Origin: Pseudarthrobacter enclensis
GTDB taxonomy: Bacteria; Actinomycetota; Actinomycetes; Actinomycetales; Micrococcaceae
NCBI RefSeq assembly: GCF_001457025.1
Contig: NZ_KQ758602.1
Span: forward strand, 124,001 to 188,000
DNA length: 64,000 bases
Direction: 5' to 3'
The position numbers and the translations under genes were made by a program. This document shows, piece by piece, positions 26,503-34,724 of the stretch. Position 1 is the first letter of the stretch; the number at the start of each line of letters is the position of its first letter. Under the pieces are notes generated by a model. That model was not told the origin of the DNA. It ran no database searches and saw only the letters and a program-made list of their open reading frames with translations.

Positions 26503-26540
26503 GGCCGCCCGGTGCGCGGGGACAACGACACCGGGCGGCC
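26503..26540 (-). terminator. Intercistronic hairpin between DUF4397 and sortase genes
   Basis: GGCCGCCCGGTG (26503-26514) and CACCGGGCGGCC (26529-26540) form a perfect 12-bp stem with a 14-base loop, 26 bases after the DUF4397 stop. There is no U-run. It probably slows or partly ends transcription so that the surface protein is made in excess of the sortase and sigma factor, or it protects the 3' end of the first message. Confidence 0.55.
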
Positions 26541-26566
26541 TGCCTTGTGCGGCGGTTGCCGCGGAG

Positions 26567-27400
26567 TTACTGCTGCCGGTTGCGGGCTGCGGCGGTGCGG
26601 GCCACGCCGAGGCCTCCCAGCAGGAGGACCAGGGCGGCGGCGCCGAAGCCCAGTGCCAGCGTGGCCGGAGCGGGGGCTGCGTCAGCCGATCCGTCCCGCG
26701 CACCGGGGACCGAGCCCGGCGCGGAATGCATTCCGTCGATGGTCTGCACTGCGAGCTGCAGGTTCTTGTCCGTCAGGCTGCCCCACGCGTAGACGATCGT
26801 GTGCGTGCCCTCTTTCACCGTGACATCGGCGGGCCCGATCACCGGAGCGGTGGTGCCGGTGGCGGCAACAGCAGCGGAGATGGTTCCGGGGTCCAGGGTC
26901 AGGGTCTGCTCATTGGGGTTGGACAGATTGGTGATCACCGGGCTGCCGCCGGCCAGGACGTCCACGGCGGGCGCTGCGGCGGTGTGCCGGACGGTGAGCT
27001 TGCCCTTGCCGGCCGGGATCTGGGACATGTCATTGGTGAACAGGTTGGCCGTGGGTTTGCCGGCGGCGTCGAGGTTGGCGACTGCCGTGTAGTTGCCGTT
27101 GGCTGCCAGGTTCACCGAGACCGGACCGATGACCGCGGCCGAGGCGTCAGGAGCATCCGCGGCGGTGATGGCGATCTGGTACGCCCCTGCGGGCAGTGCC
27201 AGCGGGCCCGCGAGGCTGCCCGGGGTGAAGTCGTCCAGGGTGCGGTTGCCGTTGACCCAAACGTCCACCGTCAGGTTGGGGACGCCGTGCAGCACGGAAA
27301 GCTGGGCGTCTCCTTCGGCAGCGTTGGCGGGACCGGCCAGTGCGATGGAAGCTGCGATTGCTGCCGCACCAACACCTGCCGTGAAGATCCTTCTGCGCAT
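26567..27400 (-). CDS. DUF4397 surface protein with C-terminal membrane anchor
   Basis: From the ATG at 27400 (AAGGAGAAGG upstream) the protein has 277 residues. A Sec signal peptide (about 1-27, ending ALAGPANAA) is followed by two DUF4397 beta-sandwich repeats: LSVLHGVPNLTVDVWVNG and LTVRHTAAAPAVDVLAGG start them. A Pro/Ala stretch precedes a hydrophobic helix (LALGFGAAALVLLLGGLGVA) and the basic tail RTAAARNRQQ. This is the layout of a sortase substrate, but no LPXTG-like motif is visible before the helix (SADAAPAPAT). It is first in the sortase-sigK-rskA set and may be its main output. Confidence 0.85.
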   Translation of the reverse strand: MRRRIFTAGVGAAAIAASIALAGPANAAEGDAQLSVLHGVPNLTVDVWVNGNRTLDDFTPGSLAGPLALPAGAYQIAITAADAPDASAAVIGPVSVNLAANGNYTAVANLDAAGKPTANLFTNDMSQIPAGKGKLTVRHTAAAPAVDVLAGGSPVITNLSNPNEQTLTLDPGTISAAVAATGTTAPVIGPADVTVKEGTHTIVYAWGSLTDKNLQLAVQTIDGMHSAPGSVPGARDGSADAAPAPATLALGFGAAALVLLLGGLGVARTAAARNRQQ

Positions 27401-27450
27401 GTCCTTCTCCTTGCTCGGCCCGCCGGGCGGGCTGATTTTTGCTGACACCC

Positions 27451-27481
27451 CTACTACTGGCGCAGGCAGGAAGTTGGATGC
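27451..27481 (-). promoter_or_regulatory. Candidate ECF-type promoter of the DUF4397 gene
   Basis: On the minus strand GCATCCAAC (27473-27481) and GTAGTAG (27451-27457), 15 bases apart, lie about 50 bases before the DUF4397 start and could be the -35 and -10 elements of an ECF sigma promoter. This is only a pattern guess; I cannot confirm the consensus of this sigma factor from one site. The same pair is not seen before sigK itself. Confidence 0.3.
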
Positions 27482-27495
27482 AGATTCATGAAAAT

Positions 27496-28536
27496 TTATG
27501 GGGTGGGCGTGCCCTCCGGCGCTTGGCCGGGCGGTGCGGTGCTGGCGCGGGCCACCAGGCCCGGCGCCACCACGGTGGAACTGACCGGCGCCCCGGCCTC
27601 GATTTCCTTCAGCATGGTGTCCATGCACCGCCGGCCCAGTTCCTCGAAGTCCTGCCTGACGGTGGTGAGGGGAGGGCTGAAGTACCCCGATTCCGGCTGG
27701 TCGTCGAATCCCACTACGGAGACGTCGTCGGGCACGCGGACGCCGGCCTCGGCGAAGGCACGCAGCAGGCCCAGCGCCATCTGGTCATTGCCCACGAAGA
27801 GTGCGGTTGCGGTGCGTTCGGCGGCGAGGCGGCGGCCGACGGCGTACCCGCTGCCGGCGCTCCAGTCTCCTTCCATGAAGAGGTCGTCCGGCAGCCCGGC
27901 GGTGGCCAGGGCTTCACGCCAGCCCTCGGCGCGTTCGGCGCCGTCAATCCAGTCCGGCGGTCCGGCCACATGGCCGATCCGCCGATGGCCCTGCGCAATG
28001 AGGTGCTCGACGGCGAGCCGGGCACCGGCGCGCTGGTCCACCATGGCACCGCTGAAACTGGAGCTCCCGGGCGACCCCACCGCCACCACGGGCACCGGGA
28101 TGTCCATGCCGGCCAGGGCCTGCAGCGTCCCGGCGTGCGGCACCAGCACGGCAATCCCGTCCACGGCCTGGTCCAGGAAGTGGCTGACGGCGGCGGAGAT
28201 GGCTTCCCCGCCGACTTCACGGAGGGCTGCGATGCTGACAAAGTAGCCGGCATTCCGGGCGGCCTGTTCCACGCCCAGGAGGGTGTTCGCGGGTCCGTAC
28301 TGGGACAGTTCGCTGGCCAGGACGCCGATGGTCTGCGAGCGCCTGGTCACCAGGCTGCGGGCGGCCGTGTTGCGCCGGTAGCCCAGCTGCGCAACGGCGG
28401 CCTCCACCTTCTCCCGGGTGGCCTTGCTGACGTTGGGGTGGCTGTTGATGACGCGGGAGACGGTCTGGTGTGAGACACCGGCCACCTCCGCCACGTCCTC
28501 CAGCCTCGGCATCCTGCCTTTGGTGGTTTTTGCCAT
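27496..28536 (-). CDS. LacI family transcriptional regulator
   Basis: From the ATG at 28536 the protein has 346 residues. The helix-turn-helix reads LEDVAEVAGVSHQTVSRVIN near residues 12-31, followed by the hinge helix. The sugar-binding domain contains TIGVLASELSQYGPANTLLG and SVVGFDDQPESGYFSPPLTTV. It is divergent from the SGNH hydrolase gene with only 53 bases between starts, and a perfect odd palindrome fills part of that gap. It most likely controls the hydrolase in response to a sugar. Confidence 0.9.
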   Translation of the reverse strand: MAKTTKGRMPRLEDVAEVAGVSHQTVSRVINSHPNVSKATREKVEAAVAQLGYRRNTAARSLVTRRSQTIGVLASELSQYGPANTLLGVEQAARNAGYFVSIAALREVGGEAISAAVSHFLDQAVDGIAVLVPHAGTLQALAGMDIPVPVVAVGSPGSSSFSGAMVDQRAGARLAVEHLIAQGHRRIGHVAGPPDWIDGAERAEGWREALATAGLPDDLFMEGDWSAGSGYAVGRRLAAERTATALFVGNDQMALGLLRAFAEAGVRVPDDVSVVGFDDQPESGYFSPPLTTVRQDFEELGRRCMDTMLKEIEAGAPVSSTVVAPGLVARASTAPPGQAPEGTPTP

Positions 28537-28560
28537 ACGCCCATTGTCCCCGGCGGAGCG

Positions 28561-28577
28561 CCATGGCCCGGCCATGG
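28561..28577. promoter_or_regulatory. Palindrome between LacI and SGNH hydrolase genes
   Basis: CCATGGCCCGGCCATGG is an 8-1-8 perfect inverted repeat in the 53-base divergent gap. It ends 12 bases before the hydrolase ATG and lies 25 bases upstream of the LacI start. It is the obvious candidate operator, although LacI operators usually have an even centre. Confidence 0.4.
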
Positions 28578-28589
28578 TGGAATGGGAGC

Positions 28590-29756
28590 ATGACCCTGGA
28601 CCCCGCCGGCACGGCACGAGAAACCGCCCGCGCAGGACTCCGGGGCGCCCTGGACATCACCGACGGACCGGCCGGCATCGCCATCAGGCGCCTGCCGGGA
28701 TGGGCGCAGGACCAGTTCGGCGGCGACCCCGCCCTGGCCGCCGCCAACGCCACCGCGTCCGGAGTACGGCTGGAGTACCGGACGGACGCATCCTGGCTGG
28801 AACTGCACCTGACCTTCACCCGGGAATCGGCCGCCTGGCGCTGGCGTCCGCTGCAGCCTGCAGCGGTGGGGATGACGACGTCGGACGGGCTCACCGGGAG
28901 CCTGCTCTTCCACGAGGGCGACGTGCTGGAAACCTTCCCGGACGGCAGCAGCACGCTCACCCCGGGCACCCCGTCGGTGGCCCGCTTCGACTTCCCCGGA
29001 CCACGGCGGGAACGCACCGTCACGTTGTGGCTTCCCCACCGCGGCACGGTACTGATCCACGGCGTCCGCTCCGATGCCGCCCTTCACCCCGCTCCGGCCA
29101 CGGCGCCCCGGTGGATCCACTACGGCAGTTCCATCAGCCAGTCCTCACACGCGGAGACGCCCCTGGGGGTATGGCCGGTCATCGCCGCCGGGGCCTTGGG
29201 CCTGGACCTGTACAACCTGGGGCTTGCCGGCTCCGCGCACATGGACCAGTTCGCTGCCCGGACCATCCGGGACCAGCCGGCGGAGCTGATCACCCTGAAG
29301 GTGGGCATTAACATCATCAACAGTGCCAGCCTGCGCCGGCGCACCTTCGCCCCGGCCCTGCATGGCTTCCTGGACACGGTGCGGGACGGCCATCCCACCA
29401 CCCCGGTGGTCCTGGTGTCCCCCATTTACTGCCCGGAGCATGAGGAGGCCCCCGGCCCCTCGCGGCTGGTGGACGGAAAATTCCTGGCGACTGACCTTCC
29501 CCGCAGGCAGGGGGATGGCCTGCTAACGCTGCGGGACGCCCGGGCCATCATCGCTGACGCCGCCGCCCGGCGCGGCGCATTGGACCGCAACCTGCACTAC
29601 GTCGACGGACTGCGGCTGTTCGGCGCCGGCGACGCACACCTGCTTCCGGACCGGCTCCATCCTGACACCGAAGGCTACCGCCTGATCGGCGAACGGTTCA
29701 CGGCCCTCGCAGCCGGCAGCCCTTGGCTTCCGGACGCCGAGGGCATCCTGTCCTAA
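28590..29756 (+). CDS. SGNH/GDSL-type hydrolase with N-terminal beta-sandwich
   Basis: From the ATG at 28590 the protein has 388 residues. An N-terminal region (about 1-165) looks like the beta-sandwich often found before carbohydrate-esterase SGNH domains. The hydrolase part follows with block I WIHYGSSISQSS (Ser nucleophile), block II NLGLAGSAHM (Gly), block III LKVGINII (Asn) and block V LLPDRLHPDTEGY (Asp and His). It is probably an acyl- or acetyl-esterase acting on sugars; no signal peptide is seen, so it acts inside the cell. The divergent LacI gene supports a sugar-linked role. Confidence 0.82.
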   Translation: MTLDPAGTARETARAGLRGALDITDGPAGIAIRRLPGWAQDQFGGDPALAAANATASGVRLEYRTDASWLELHLTFTRESAAWRWRPLQPAAVGMTTSDGLTGSLLFHEGDVLETFPDGSSTLTPGTPSVARFDFPGPRRERTVTLWLPHRGTVLIHGVRSDAALHPAPATAPRWIHYGSSISQSSHAETPLGVWPVIAAGALGLDLYNLGLAGSAHMDQFAARTIRDQPAELITLKVGINIINSASLRRRTFAPALHGFLDTVRDGHPTTPVVLVSPIYCPEHEEAPGPSRLVDGKFLATDLPRRQGDGLLTLRDARAIIADAAARRGALDRNLHYVDGLRLFGAGDAHLLPDRLHPDTEGYRLIGERFTALAAGSPWLPDAEGILS

Positions 29757-29817
29757 GCCAGTCCGCAGACCCCTGCCGTCAAGGCCCTGATCCGCGAACA
29801 AGCCCGGGTTGGGAGGC

Positions 29818-29862
29818 GGAAAAACGCAGCGGGCCGGAAACCACTGGCTTCCGGCCCGCTGC
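29818..29862 (-). terminator. Rho-independent terminator of tRNA-Lys
   Basis: GCAGCGGGCCGGAA (29826-29839) and TTCCGGCCCGCTGC (29849-29862) make a perfect 14-bp stem with a 9-base loop. On the minus strand it is followed by a TTTTT run (29820-29824). It lies 5 bases after the end of the tRNA. It may also serve the convergent SGNH hydrolase gene. Confidence 0.85.
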
Positions 29863-29867
29863 AAGGG

Positions 29868-29940
29868 TGGGCCCTGTGGGGCTCGAACCCACGACCCACG
29901 GATTAAAAGTCCGATGCTCTACCAACTGAGCTAAAGGCCC
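29868..29940 (-). tRNA. tRNA-Lys (anticodon UUU)
   Basis: The 73-base gene folds as a cloverleaf: acceptor GGGCCTT/AGGGCCC, D-arm GCTC/GAGC, anticodon arm with loop CTTTTAA (anticodon TTT), and T-arm GTGGG/CCCAC with TTCGAGC. The bottom pair of the anticodon stem is U-U. The discriminator is A and the CCA end is not encoded. A 14-bp terminator follows at once. Confidence 0.95.
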
Positions 29941-30156
29941 CAGCCGGTTCGTTGACGCTGCGGTAATCGCCGCTGCCTCCGGACCGGCCCATCCATTTCT
30001 GGACGTTAATACTGTAACGCATGGTTCCGGCGCCTCCGCACCCAGGCCGGGTGCCGCCGTCGGCCGTTCCGCACAGGTCCTGCCCGCAGTGCCCGGCGGC
30101 CGATGCGCCCCTGCCGCATGCTCGATTCGGGCACGGCACAGGAGTAGCGTGGGGGC

Positions 30157-30816
30157 ATGAGCGAGCAAGCAGGACCTAAGCCATACGGCGGCGCGAACCG
30201 GCACCACAAGCCCAAACCGTTCGCGCCCATCGACTTTGAGCCCTTCGCCGGCGGAGCCGATCCCGCCAGGGTCTCCGAAGCAGCGCACCTGGCAGCCCAG
30301 GCACTGGTCCGCCACGGCCGCGACAGCGACGACCCCATGATCACCGAACGCCTGGTCAAGCTCGCCGACGAACAGGGCCTGGAAGCCATCGCGGAAATGT
30401 GGGCTGAAAGCCCGGCCCGCTCGCTGCCCGGCGCGCTGTGGCGGCTGTACGCCCTCCGCGCCGCCACCGTCCAGGACCCGGAACGCATCTCCGTGTACTT
30501 CCGCGCGGGCCGGGACACCGCACAGGTCTCCAACGTGGTGGCCGGGGCGGCGGAACCGCCCGGTGCCGACGAAATGCGCACCATGGCGGACGCCATCCTT
30601 TCCGGCGCGTTCGACGGCGAGTTCGACGTCGCGCTGGAACGTTCCGCCGCGTTCTGCCGCGTCGTGGCGCTCGGCCAGGCAACCCTCGCCGACGGTGCCG
30701 AGCACGCCAACGAGGCCCACGCCAGCCGGCTGACCCGCAACTCTCACCAACTGGTCAAAACCGCCGAGGATTTGGAACACGCGGCCAACGCGTGGCGCCT
30801 GGGCGAGCTCGACTGA
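30157..30816 (+). CDS. Conserved actinobacterial protein of unknown function
   Basis: The 219-residue protein begins with a polar, basic segment (KPYGGANRHHKPKPFAPIDFEPF) and is then almost all helical, with a tidy run DSDDPMITERLVKLADEQGL and WAESPARSLPGALWRLYALRAAT. It has no signal, membrane segment or catalytic motif that I recognise. From memory, close relatives in actinobacteria are often labelled 'DNA-directed RNA polymerase subunit beta', but nothing here resembles RpoB, so that name would be an error. It ends in a long helix (EDLEHAANAWRLGELD). Function unknown. Confidence 0.65.
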   Translation: MSEQAGPKPYGGANRHHKPKPFAPIDFEPFAGGADPARVSEAAHLAAQALVRHGRDSDDPMITERLVKLADEQGLEAIAEMWAESPARSLPGALWRLYALRAATVQDPERISVYFRAGRDTAQVSNVVAGAAEPPGADEMRTMADAILSGAFDGEFDVALERSAAFCRVVALGQATLADGAEHANEAHASRLTRNSHQLVKTAEDLEHAANAWRLGELD

Positions 30817-30884
30817 CCCTGCTGCCCAAAGGCCGGCCCGCTGTCAAGATTGACTTGGGCAGAGCATCGTAGAAGACTGAAACC

Positions 30885-30974
30885 GGTGCCGAACCGCGAA
30901 ACCCCCGGGCTTCAACACTCAGCCGCCTAGAGCGGCCTACCGCCGAGAGGCGTATCCGGTTCGGCACCATTTTT
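30885..30974 (+). ncRNA. Candidate structured small RNA or leader ending in a terminator
   Basis: GGTGCCGAACCG (30885-30896) pairs perfectly over 12 bp with CGGTTCGGCACC (30957-30968), followed by TTTTT (30970-30974). The 60 bases inside are not a simple loop: they hold GCCGC-CTAGA-GCGGC and CGCC-GAGA-GGCG (a GNRA tetraloop), so a multibranch RNA is likely. A TTGACT lies at 30850-30855, about 30 bases before the fold, as a possible -35 element. The fold ends 130 bases before the DUF47-PiT genes. It could be a stand-alone small RNA or a leader that controls them. I do not match it to a known riboswitch class. Confidence 0.5.
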
Positions 30975-31104
30975 CTGCCCTCAGGCCATCGCGCCGTTTC
31001 AGGGGCGCACCGGCTGACCGGTAGAGTTAGCTCCAGTTGCGCGCCGGGGTCAAGTCACACGGCGGCAGTCCCCCCTTGAACTTTCCCCGGAGACCGGTAA
31101 TTAC

Positions 31105-31725
31105 GTGAAGCAGCTGCGTCTATTTCCCCAGGAGCCCGCCGGGCTGAAACTCCTTTCCCAGATGGCGCAGCAGATCGTCCTGGCCAGCGGCACGCTCGCC
31201 GAAATCCTGGGGGTGTCCGCCGCGGACCACGCCAGGCTCGTGGAGGACATGCACAACCACGACGCCAAGTCTTCCGAGCTGCACTTTGCCCTCCTGACCC
31301 ACATGCGCACCAGCTTTGTGAACCCGCTCCCCCGCGAGGACATGTACAGCCTGTCCCGGTACCTCAATGAGGCCATGGAGAAGATGGACGCCGCCGCCGA
31401 GCTGGTGGCGCTCTACAAACTGGACAGGCTGCCCAAGCGCGCTGCCGACCAGCTGGAAATCATCAGCCGGCAGGCAGAGCTCACCGTGGATGCGATGCGC
31501 CGGCTTAACAACCTGGACGACCTTGAGGACTACTGGATTGAGGTCCTCCGCCTCACCAAACGGGCGGAGCGTACCCACCGCGTGTGGGTTGCGGACATGA
31601 TGGCGGACATGAAGTGGGCCCAGTACTCCCGCAACCGGGACGTCGCCAACCAGCTGGTGGAAGTCACCAAGGACATGCGGCGGATCGCCACCCAGGTAGG
31701 CAGCATCATCGTCAAGGAATCCTGA
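31105..31725 (+). CDS. DUF47 (PhoU-like) Pit accessory protein
   Basis: The 206-residue protein is all-helical and matches the DUF47/PhoU-like family usually encoded with PiT transporters. It has the paired-helix pattern with HNHDAKSSELHFALLTHM (metal-binding acidic/His positions) and NPLPREDMYSLSRYLNEAMEKMD. It likely modulates phosphate uptake by the adjacent PiT permease. It starts with GTG at 31105, with GGAGA about 14 bases upstream, which is rather far. The next gene follows after one base. Confidence 0.88.
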   Translation: MKQLRLFPQEPAGLKLLSQMAQQIVLASGTLAEILGVSAADHARLVEDMHNHDAKSSELHFALLTHMRTSFVNPLPREDMYSLSRYLNEAMEKMDAAAELVALYKLDRLPKRAADQLEIISRQAELTVDAMRRLNNLDDLEDYWIEVLRLTKRAERTHRVWVADMMADMKWAQYSRNRDVANQLVEVTKDMRRIATQVGSIIVKES

Positions 31726-31726
31726 G

Positions 31727-32737
31727 GTGACAGCCGCCATCTTTGGCGTGGTGGTGCTCCTGACCGCCGTGTTTGCCTTCCTCAACGGCTTCCGGGACGT
31801 CTCCCTGTCCACCGCCCTGCCCGTCCGCAACCGGGCGCTCACACCGAGTGTGGCCGTACTCCTGGCAGCCTTCTTCAACTTCGTGGGCGCCCTGCTCAGC
31901 GCCACCCTGGCCGTCGCGGTCAGCGAGACCTGGATCAGCCTGCCCCCGGGCACCGACGGACTGCACATCCTGGTGGCCGGCCTGCTGAGCGCGTGCGCCT
32001 GGGGGCTGCTGATGTGGTGGCGCGGCATCCCCGTCCCGTCCACCCACATGCTGGTGGGTGGCCTGGCCGGCGCTGGCCTGGCCAGCCTGGCCGTTGGCGG
32101 GTCCGGCGTCGGCGGGGTGGACCAGTCTTTGCTGCTCCAGGTGGTCCTGCCGCTGCTGCTGTCACCGCTCGTGGCCTACAGCGGGGCGTTCCTGCTGGTG
32201 TACCCGGCCACCTGGGCCGCCCGCCACACGCAGCCGAGCGTGGTGAACCAGCGGTTCCGCCGCAGCCAGTCCATCGCCGCCGGGGCCGTCGCCTTCGGCC
32301 ACGGCCTGCAGGACGGCCAGCGGGTCAGTGCCGTGCTGCTGCTGGCGCTGCTGGCCGCCGGCTATTCCGACGGCGGGAGCATCCCTTTGTGGGTGGCGCT
32401 CCTGTCCGCGGTCATGATCACCGCCGGAACACTGTTCGGCGGCTGGCGCATCTCGCGCACCATCGGGTACCGGATCACCCGGATCGACCCCCTGCGCGGC
32501 TCGGTGGCGCAGATGTACAGCGCCCTGATGCTTTTCGTCGGGGCACTGGCCCTGCACTGGCCCCTGTCAACCACCCACACCGTAACCTCGGCCGTACTCG
32601 GCGCGGGGGAAAACCAGCACTTTTCCGTGACCAACCGCCGGCTGGTCATCCGGATCGTGGGGCTGTGGGTGCTCACACCGGTTGTCACGGCGGCCCTGGC
32701 ATTCGTCCTGGCCCTGGCCCTCTCCCCCTTGGGATAG
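31727..32737 (+). CDS. pit: PiT family inorganic phosphate transporter
   Basis: The 336-residue protein has about 9-10 membrane helices and the two inverted PiT halves. The N-terminal half has FAFLNGFRDVSLSTALPVRN, where most PiT proteins have the GxNDxAN motif; Arg-Asp replaces the usual Asn-Asp. The C-terminal half has AFGHGLQDGQRVSAV and LSTTHTVTSAVLGAG. It is a low-affinity proton/phosphate (or metal-phosphate) symporter. The GTG start lies one base after the DUF47 stop, so the pair is one transcript. The high-affinity pst operon is 1 kb away in the opposite direction. Confidence 0.88.
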   Translation: MTAAIFGVVVLLTAVFAFLNGFRDVSLSTALPVRNRALTPSVAVLLAAFFNFVGALLSATLAVAVSETWISLPPGTDGLHILVAGLLSACAWGLLMWWRGIPVPSTHMLVGGLAGAGLASLAVGGSGVGGVDQSLLLQVVLPLLLSPLVAYSGAFLLVYPATWAARHTQPSVVNQRFRRSQSIAAGAVAFGHGLQDGQRVSAVLLLALLAAGYSDGGSIPLWVALLSAVMITAGTLFGGWRISRTIGYRITRIDPLRGSVAQMYSALMLFVGALALHWPLSTTHTVTSAVLGAGENQHFSVTNRRLVIRIVGLWVLTPVVTAALAFVLALALSPLG

Positions 32738-32901
32738 GGGCCCCCTTCCCTTGTCCGGCCGGTCAGCGTTGACGTAGATTCGGAAGACGTCCCCCAGTGC
32801 TGGGTAGCCGGGGACCGGTCCGGCGCTGAGTGCAGGTGCCGGCCGCGCCGCTGCAGCATACCGGCGGCAAGGATGCACGTCCCGGAAAAGAGCAGGCAAG
32901 C

Positions 32902-33306
32902 ATGTCTTCCTCCCATCCCCGGCGTCCCCTGCCCCAGCCACGCCAGCTCCGCTGCGAGGAGTGCGGCACGGAGCACCAGCTGACCATCCATGCCATCAGC
33001 GCCCTGGGCGCCGGCGGAGACCTGGTGAGCGTTTCCTATACCTGCCGGGACTGTGACAGGTTCCAGGAGCACACGGCCTACGCCTCCGACGTCGTCGCCG
33101 CGCTGCACCAGGTGCGGTTCATGGCCCAGGTGATCATGTTCGGCGACGACTATGTCCACTGCGGCTACCCCATGGAGGAAGCCGAATTCGAGATCGAGCG
33201 GCTCTGCTACCGGAGCAGCCGGTCAGGCAGCGGGCTCAGCGCCGTATGCCTGCCAACCCGGGTGCTGCGCTGCCGCTGCGGCTTCCAGCTTGAGGTGCCG
33301 GAATAG
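32902..33306 (+). CDS. Small cysteine-rich (zinc-ribbon-like) protein
   Basis: From the ATG at 32902 the protein has 134 residues. It has one CEECG...CRDCD pair (about 19-55) and a C-terminal CRCG, consistent with a structural zinc site. The middle is ALHQVRFMAQVIMFGDDYVHCGYPMEE, mixed strand and helix. I do not recognise a family. It stands after the PiT gene in the same direction with a 164-base gap and could be independently expressed. Confidence 0.6.
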   Translation: MSSSHPRRPLPQPRQLRCEECGTEHQLTIHAISALGAGGDLVSVSYTCRDCDRFQEHTAYASDVVAALHQVRFMAQVIMFGDDYVHCGYPMEEAEFEIERLCYRSSRSGSGLSAVCLPTRVLRCRCGFQLEVPE

Positions 33307-33330
33307 CGGTGCCCGGACGGCGCCGCCTGG

Positions 33331-33726
33331 TCAGAAGACCGGACCGCCAGGGTGGTTGTCTTCCAGCGCCGCGGCCAGTTCCTCCGGCGCCAGGTTGGCC
33401 GCGCGGCACAGGACATCCTGGGCCACGCCCGCGGCGGCAGCCTGCCGTACCGCCTGGACCAGCTGGCCGTGGGCGGAGTCGAGTTCCCACTGGACGCTCT
33501 CCACGTAGGAACTGGTGCGCCACACGGCCGAGAGCAGGTCATCGCCGGAGCCGTCCGGTTCCGCGTACAGGGCCGGGGCGGGCGGATCCAGCGGCACCTG
33601 CGTCCCTGCGCCGGCGAGGCTGGAATACCCTTGGAGAAGCGGGTCCGCCAGCGGCAGCATGTCACGGCTTCCGTGTCCGGAAAGGTCAAGCTGGGGGACT
33701 CGGGGACCGCTGGCAATGTCCGTCAC
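33331..33726 (-). CDS. Protein of unknown function
   Basis: The 131-residue protein begins with GTG after an AGGAG site. The first 55 residues are Pro/Gly-rich and probably disordered; the rest is helical (VESVQWELDSAHGQLVQAVRQAAAAGVAQDVLCRAANL, shown here in part). The C-terminal half resembles a helix-turn-helix-like helical hairpin, but I cannot name a family. Its upstream region (33727-33800) is the most A/T-rich stretch nearby. Confidence 0.5.
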   Translation of the reverse strand: MTDIASGPRVPQLDLSGHGSRDMLPLADPLLQGYSSLAGAGTQVPLDPPAPALYAEPDGSGDDLLSAVWRTSSYVESVQWELDSAHGQLVQAVRQAAAAGVAQDVLCRAANLAPEELAAALEDNHPGGPVF

Positions 33727-33865
33727 TGCGTAGCTCCTATGCTGGCTTATTACTAGTCCGGTAAGTATCTAGTTCAGCGTACTAAATAGATCCGGATCCC
33801 GCCAGTGCTCCTGCAGCGGCGCCTGTAGCGCCGGCATGCCTGCCCGGTCCGGCGCCCTGCAGGGT

Positions 33866-34645
33866 TTACCCGAAGCGGCCGGAGACGTAGTCCTCCGTGG
33901 CCTTCTCCACCGGATTGCTGAAGATCGTGTGGGTGTCACCGAACTCGATCAGCTTGCCCGGCTTGCCCGTCCCGGCGATGTTGAAGAACGCGGTCTTGTC
34001 CGAGACGCGGGCTGCCTGCTGCATGTTGTGGGTCACGATGACCACGGTGTACTGGTCCTTGAGTTCGTTGATGAGGTCCTCAATGGCCAGCGTGGAAATG
34101 GGGTCCAGGGCGGAGCAGGGCTCGTCCATCAGGATCACCTGCGGCTCCACGGCGATGGCCCGGGCAATGCAAAGCCGCTGCTGCTGTCCGCCGGACAGGC
34201 CGGAACCGGGCTTGTCCAGACGGTCCTTGACCTCGTTCCACAGGTTGGCGCCCTTGAGCGACCGCTCCACCAGCACGTCTGCTTCGCCCTTGGAGATCTT
34301 CTTGTTGTTCAGCTTCACGCCGGCCAACACGTTGTCCCGGATGGACATCGTGGGGAACGGGTTGGGCCGCTGGAAAACCATGCCGATCTGGGAACGGACC
34401 GTTACCGGGTCCACTCCGGGGCCGTACAGGTTGTCGCCGTCAAGCAGGACCTCGCCCTCCACTCGGGCGCCCGGGATCACCTCGTGCATGCGGTTCAGCG
34501 TCCGCAGGAAGGTGGACTTGCCGCAGCCGGAGGGGCCGATGAACGCGGTGACGGACTTGGCGTCGATGTTGATGGAGACGTCCTCAACGGCGAGGAAGTC
34601 GCCGTAGTACACGTTCAGGTCCTTGACGTCGATGCGCTTAGACAT
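33866..34645 (-). CDS. pstB: Phosphate ABC transporter ATPase PstB
   Basis: The 259-residue protein is a full ABC ATPase: Walker [10 protein letters not shown] near 37, Q-loop, signature LSGGQQQR near 147, Walker [14 protein letters not shown] and the H-loop THNMQQA. The ending [23 protein letters not shown] is the PstB-specific C-terminus. It powers PstSCA-mediated phosphate uptake at the inner face of the membrane. It is last in pstSCAB, 79 bases after pstA; no phoU follows it. Confidence 0.96.
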   Translation of the reverse strand: MSKRIDVKDLNVYYGDFLAVEDVSINIDAKSVTAFIGPSGCGKSTFLRTLNRMHEVIPGARVEGEVLLDGDNLYGPGVDPVTVRSQIGMVFQRPNPFPTMSIRDNVLAGVKLNNKKISKGEADVLVERSLKGANLWNEVKDRLDKPGSGLSGGQQQRLCIARAIAVEPQVILMDEPCSALDPISTLAIEDLINELKDQYTVVIVTHNMQQAARVSDKTAFFNIAGTGKPGKLIEFGDTHTIFSNPVEKATEDYVSGRFG

Positions 34646-34724
34646 GGTGTTCCTTCACTAAGTGGGGATGAATTGAAGTCTGGCATCCGGCCGGCCGGGC
34701 CGGAAGGGCGGTGTTCCGCGCCGG

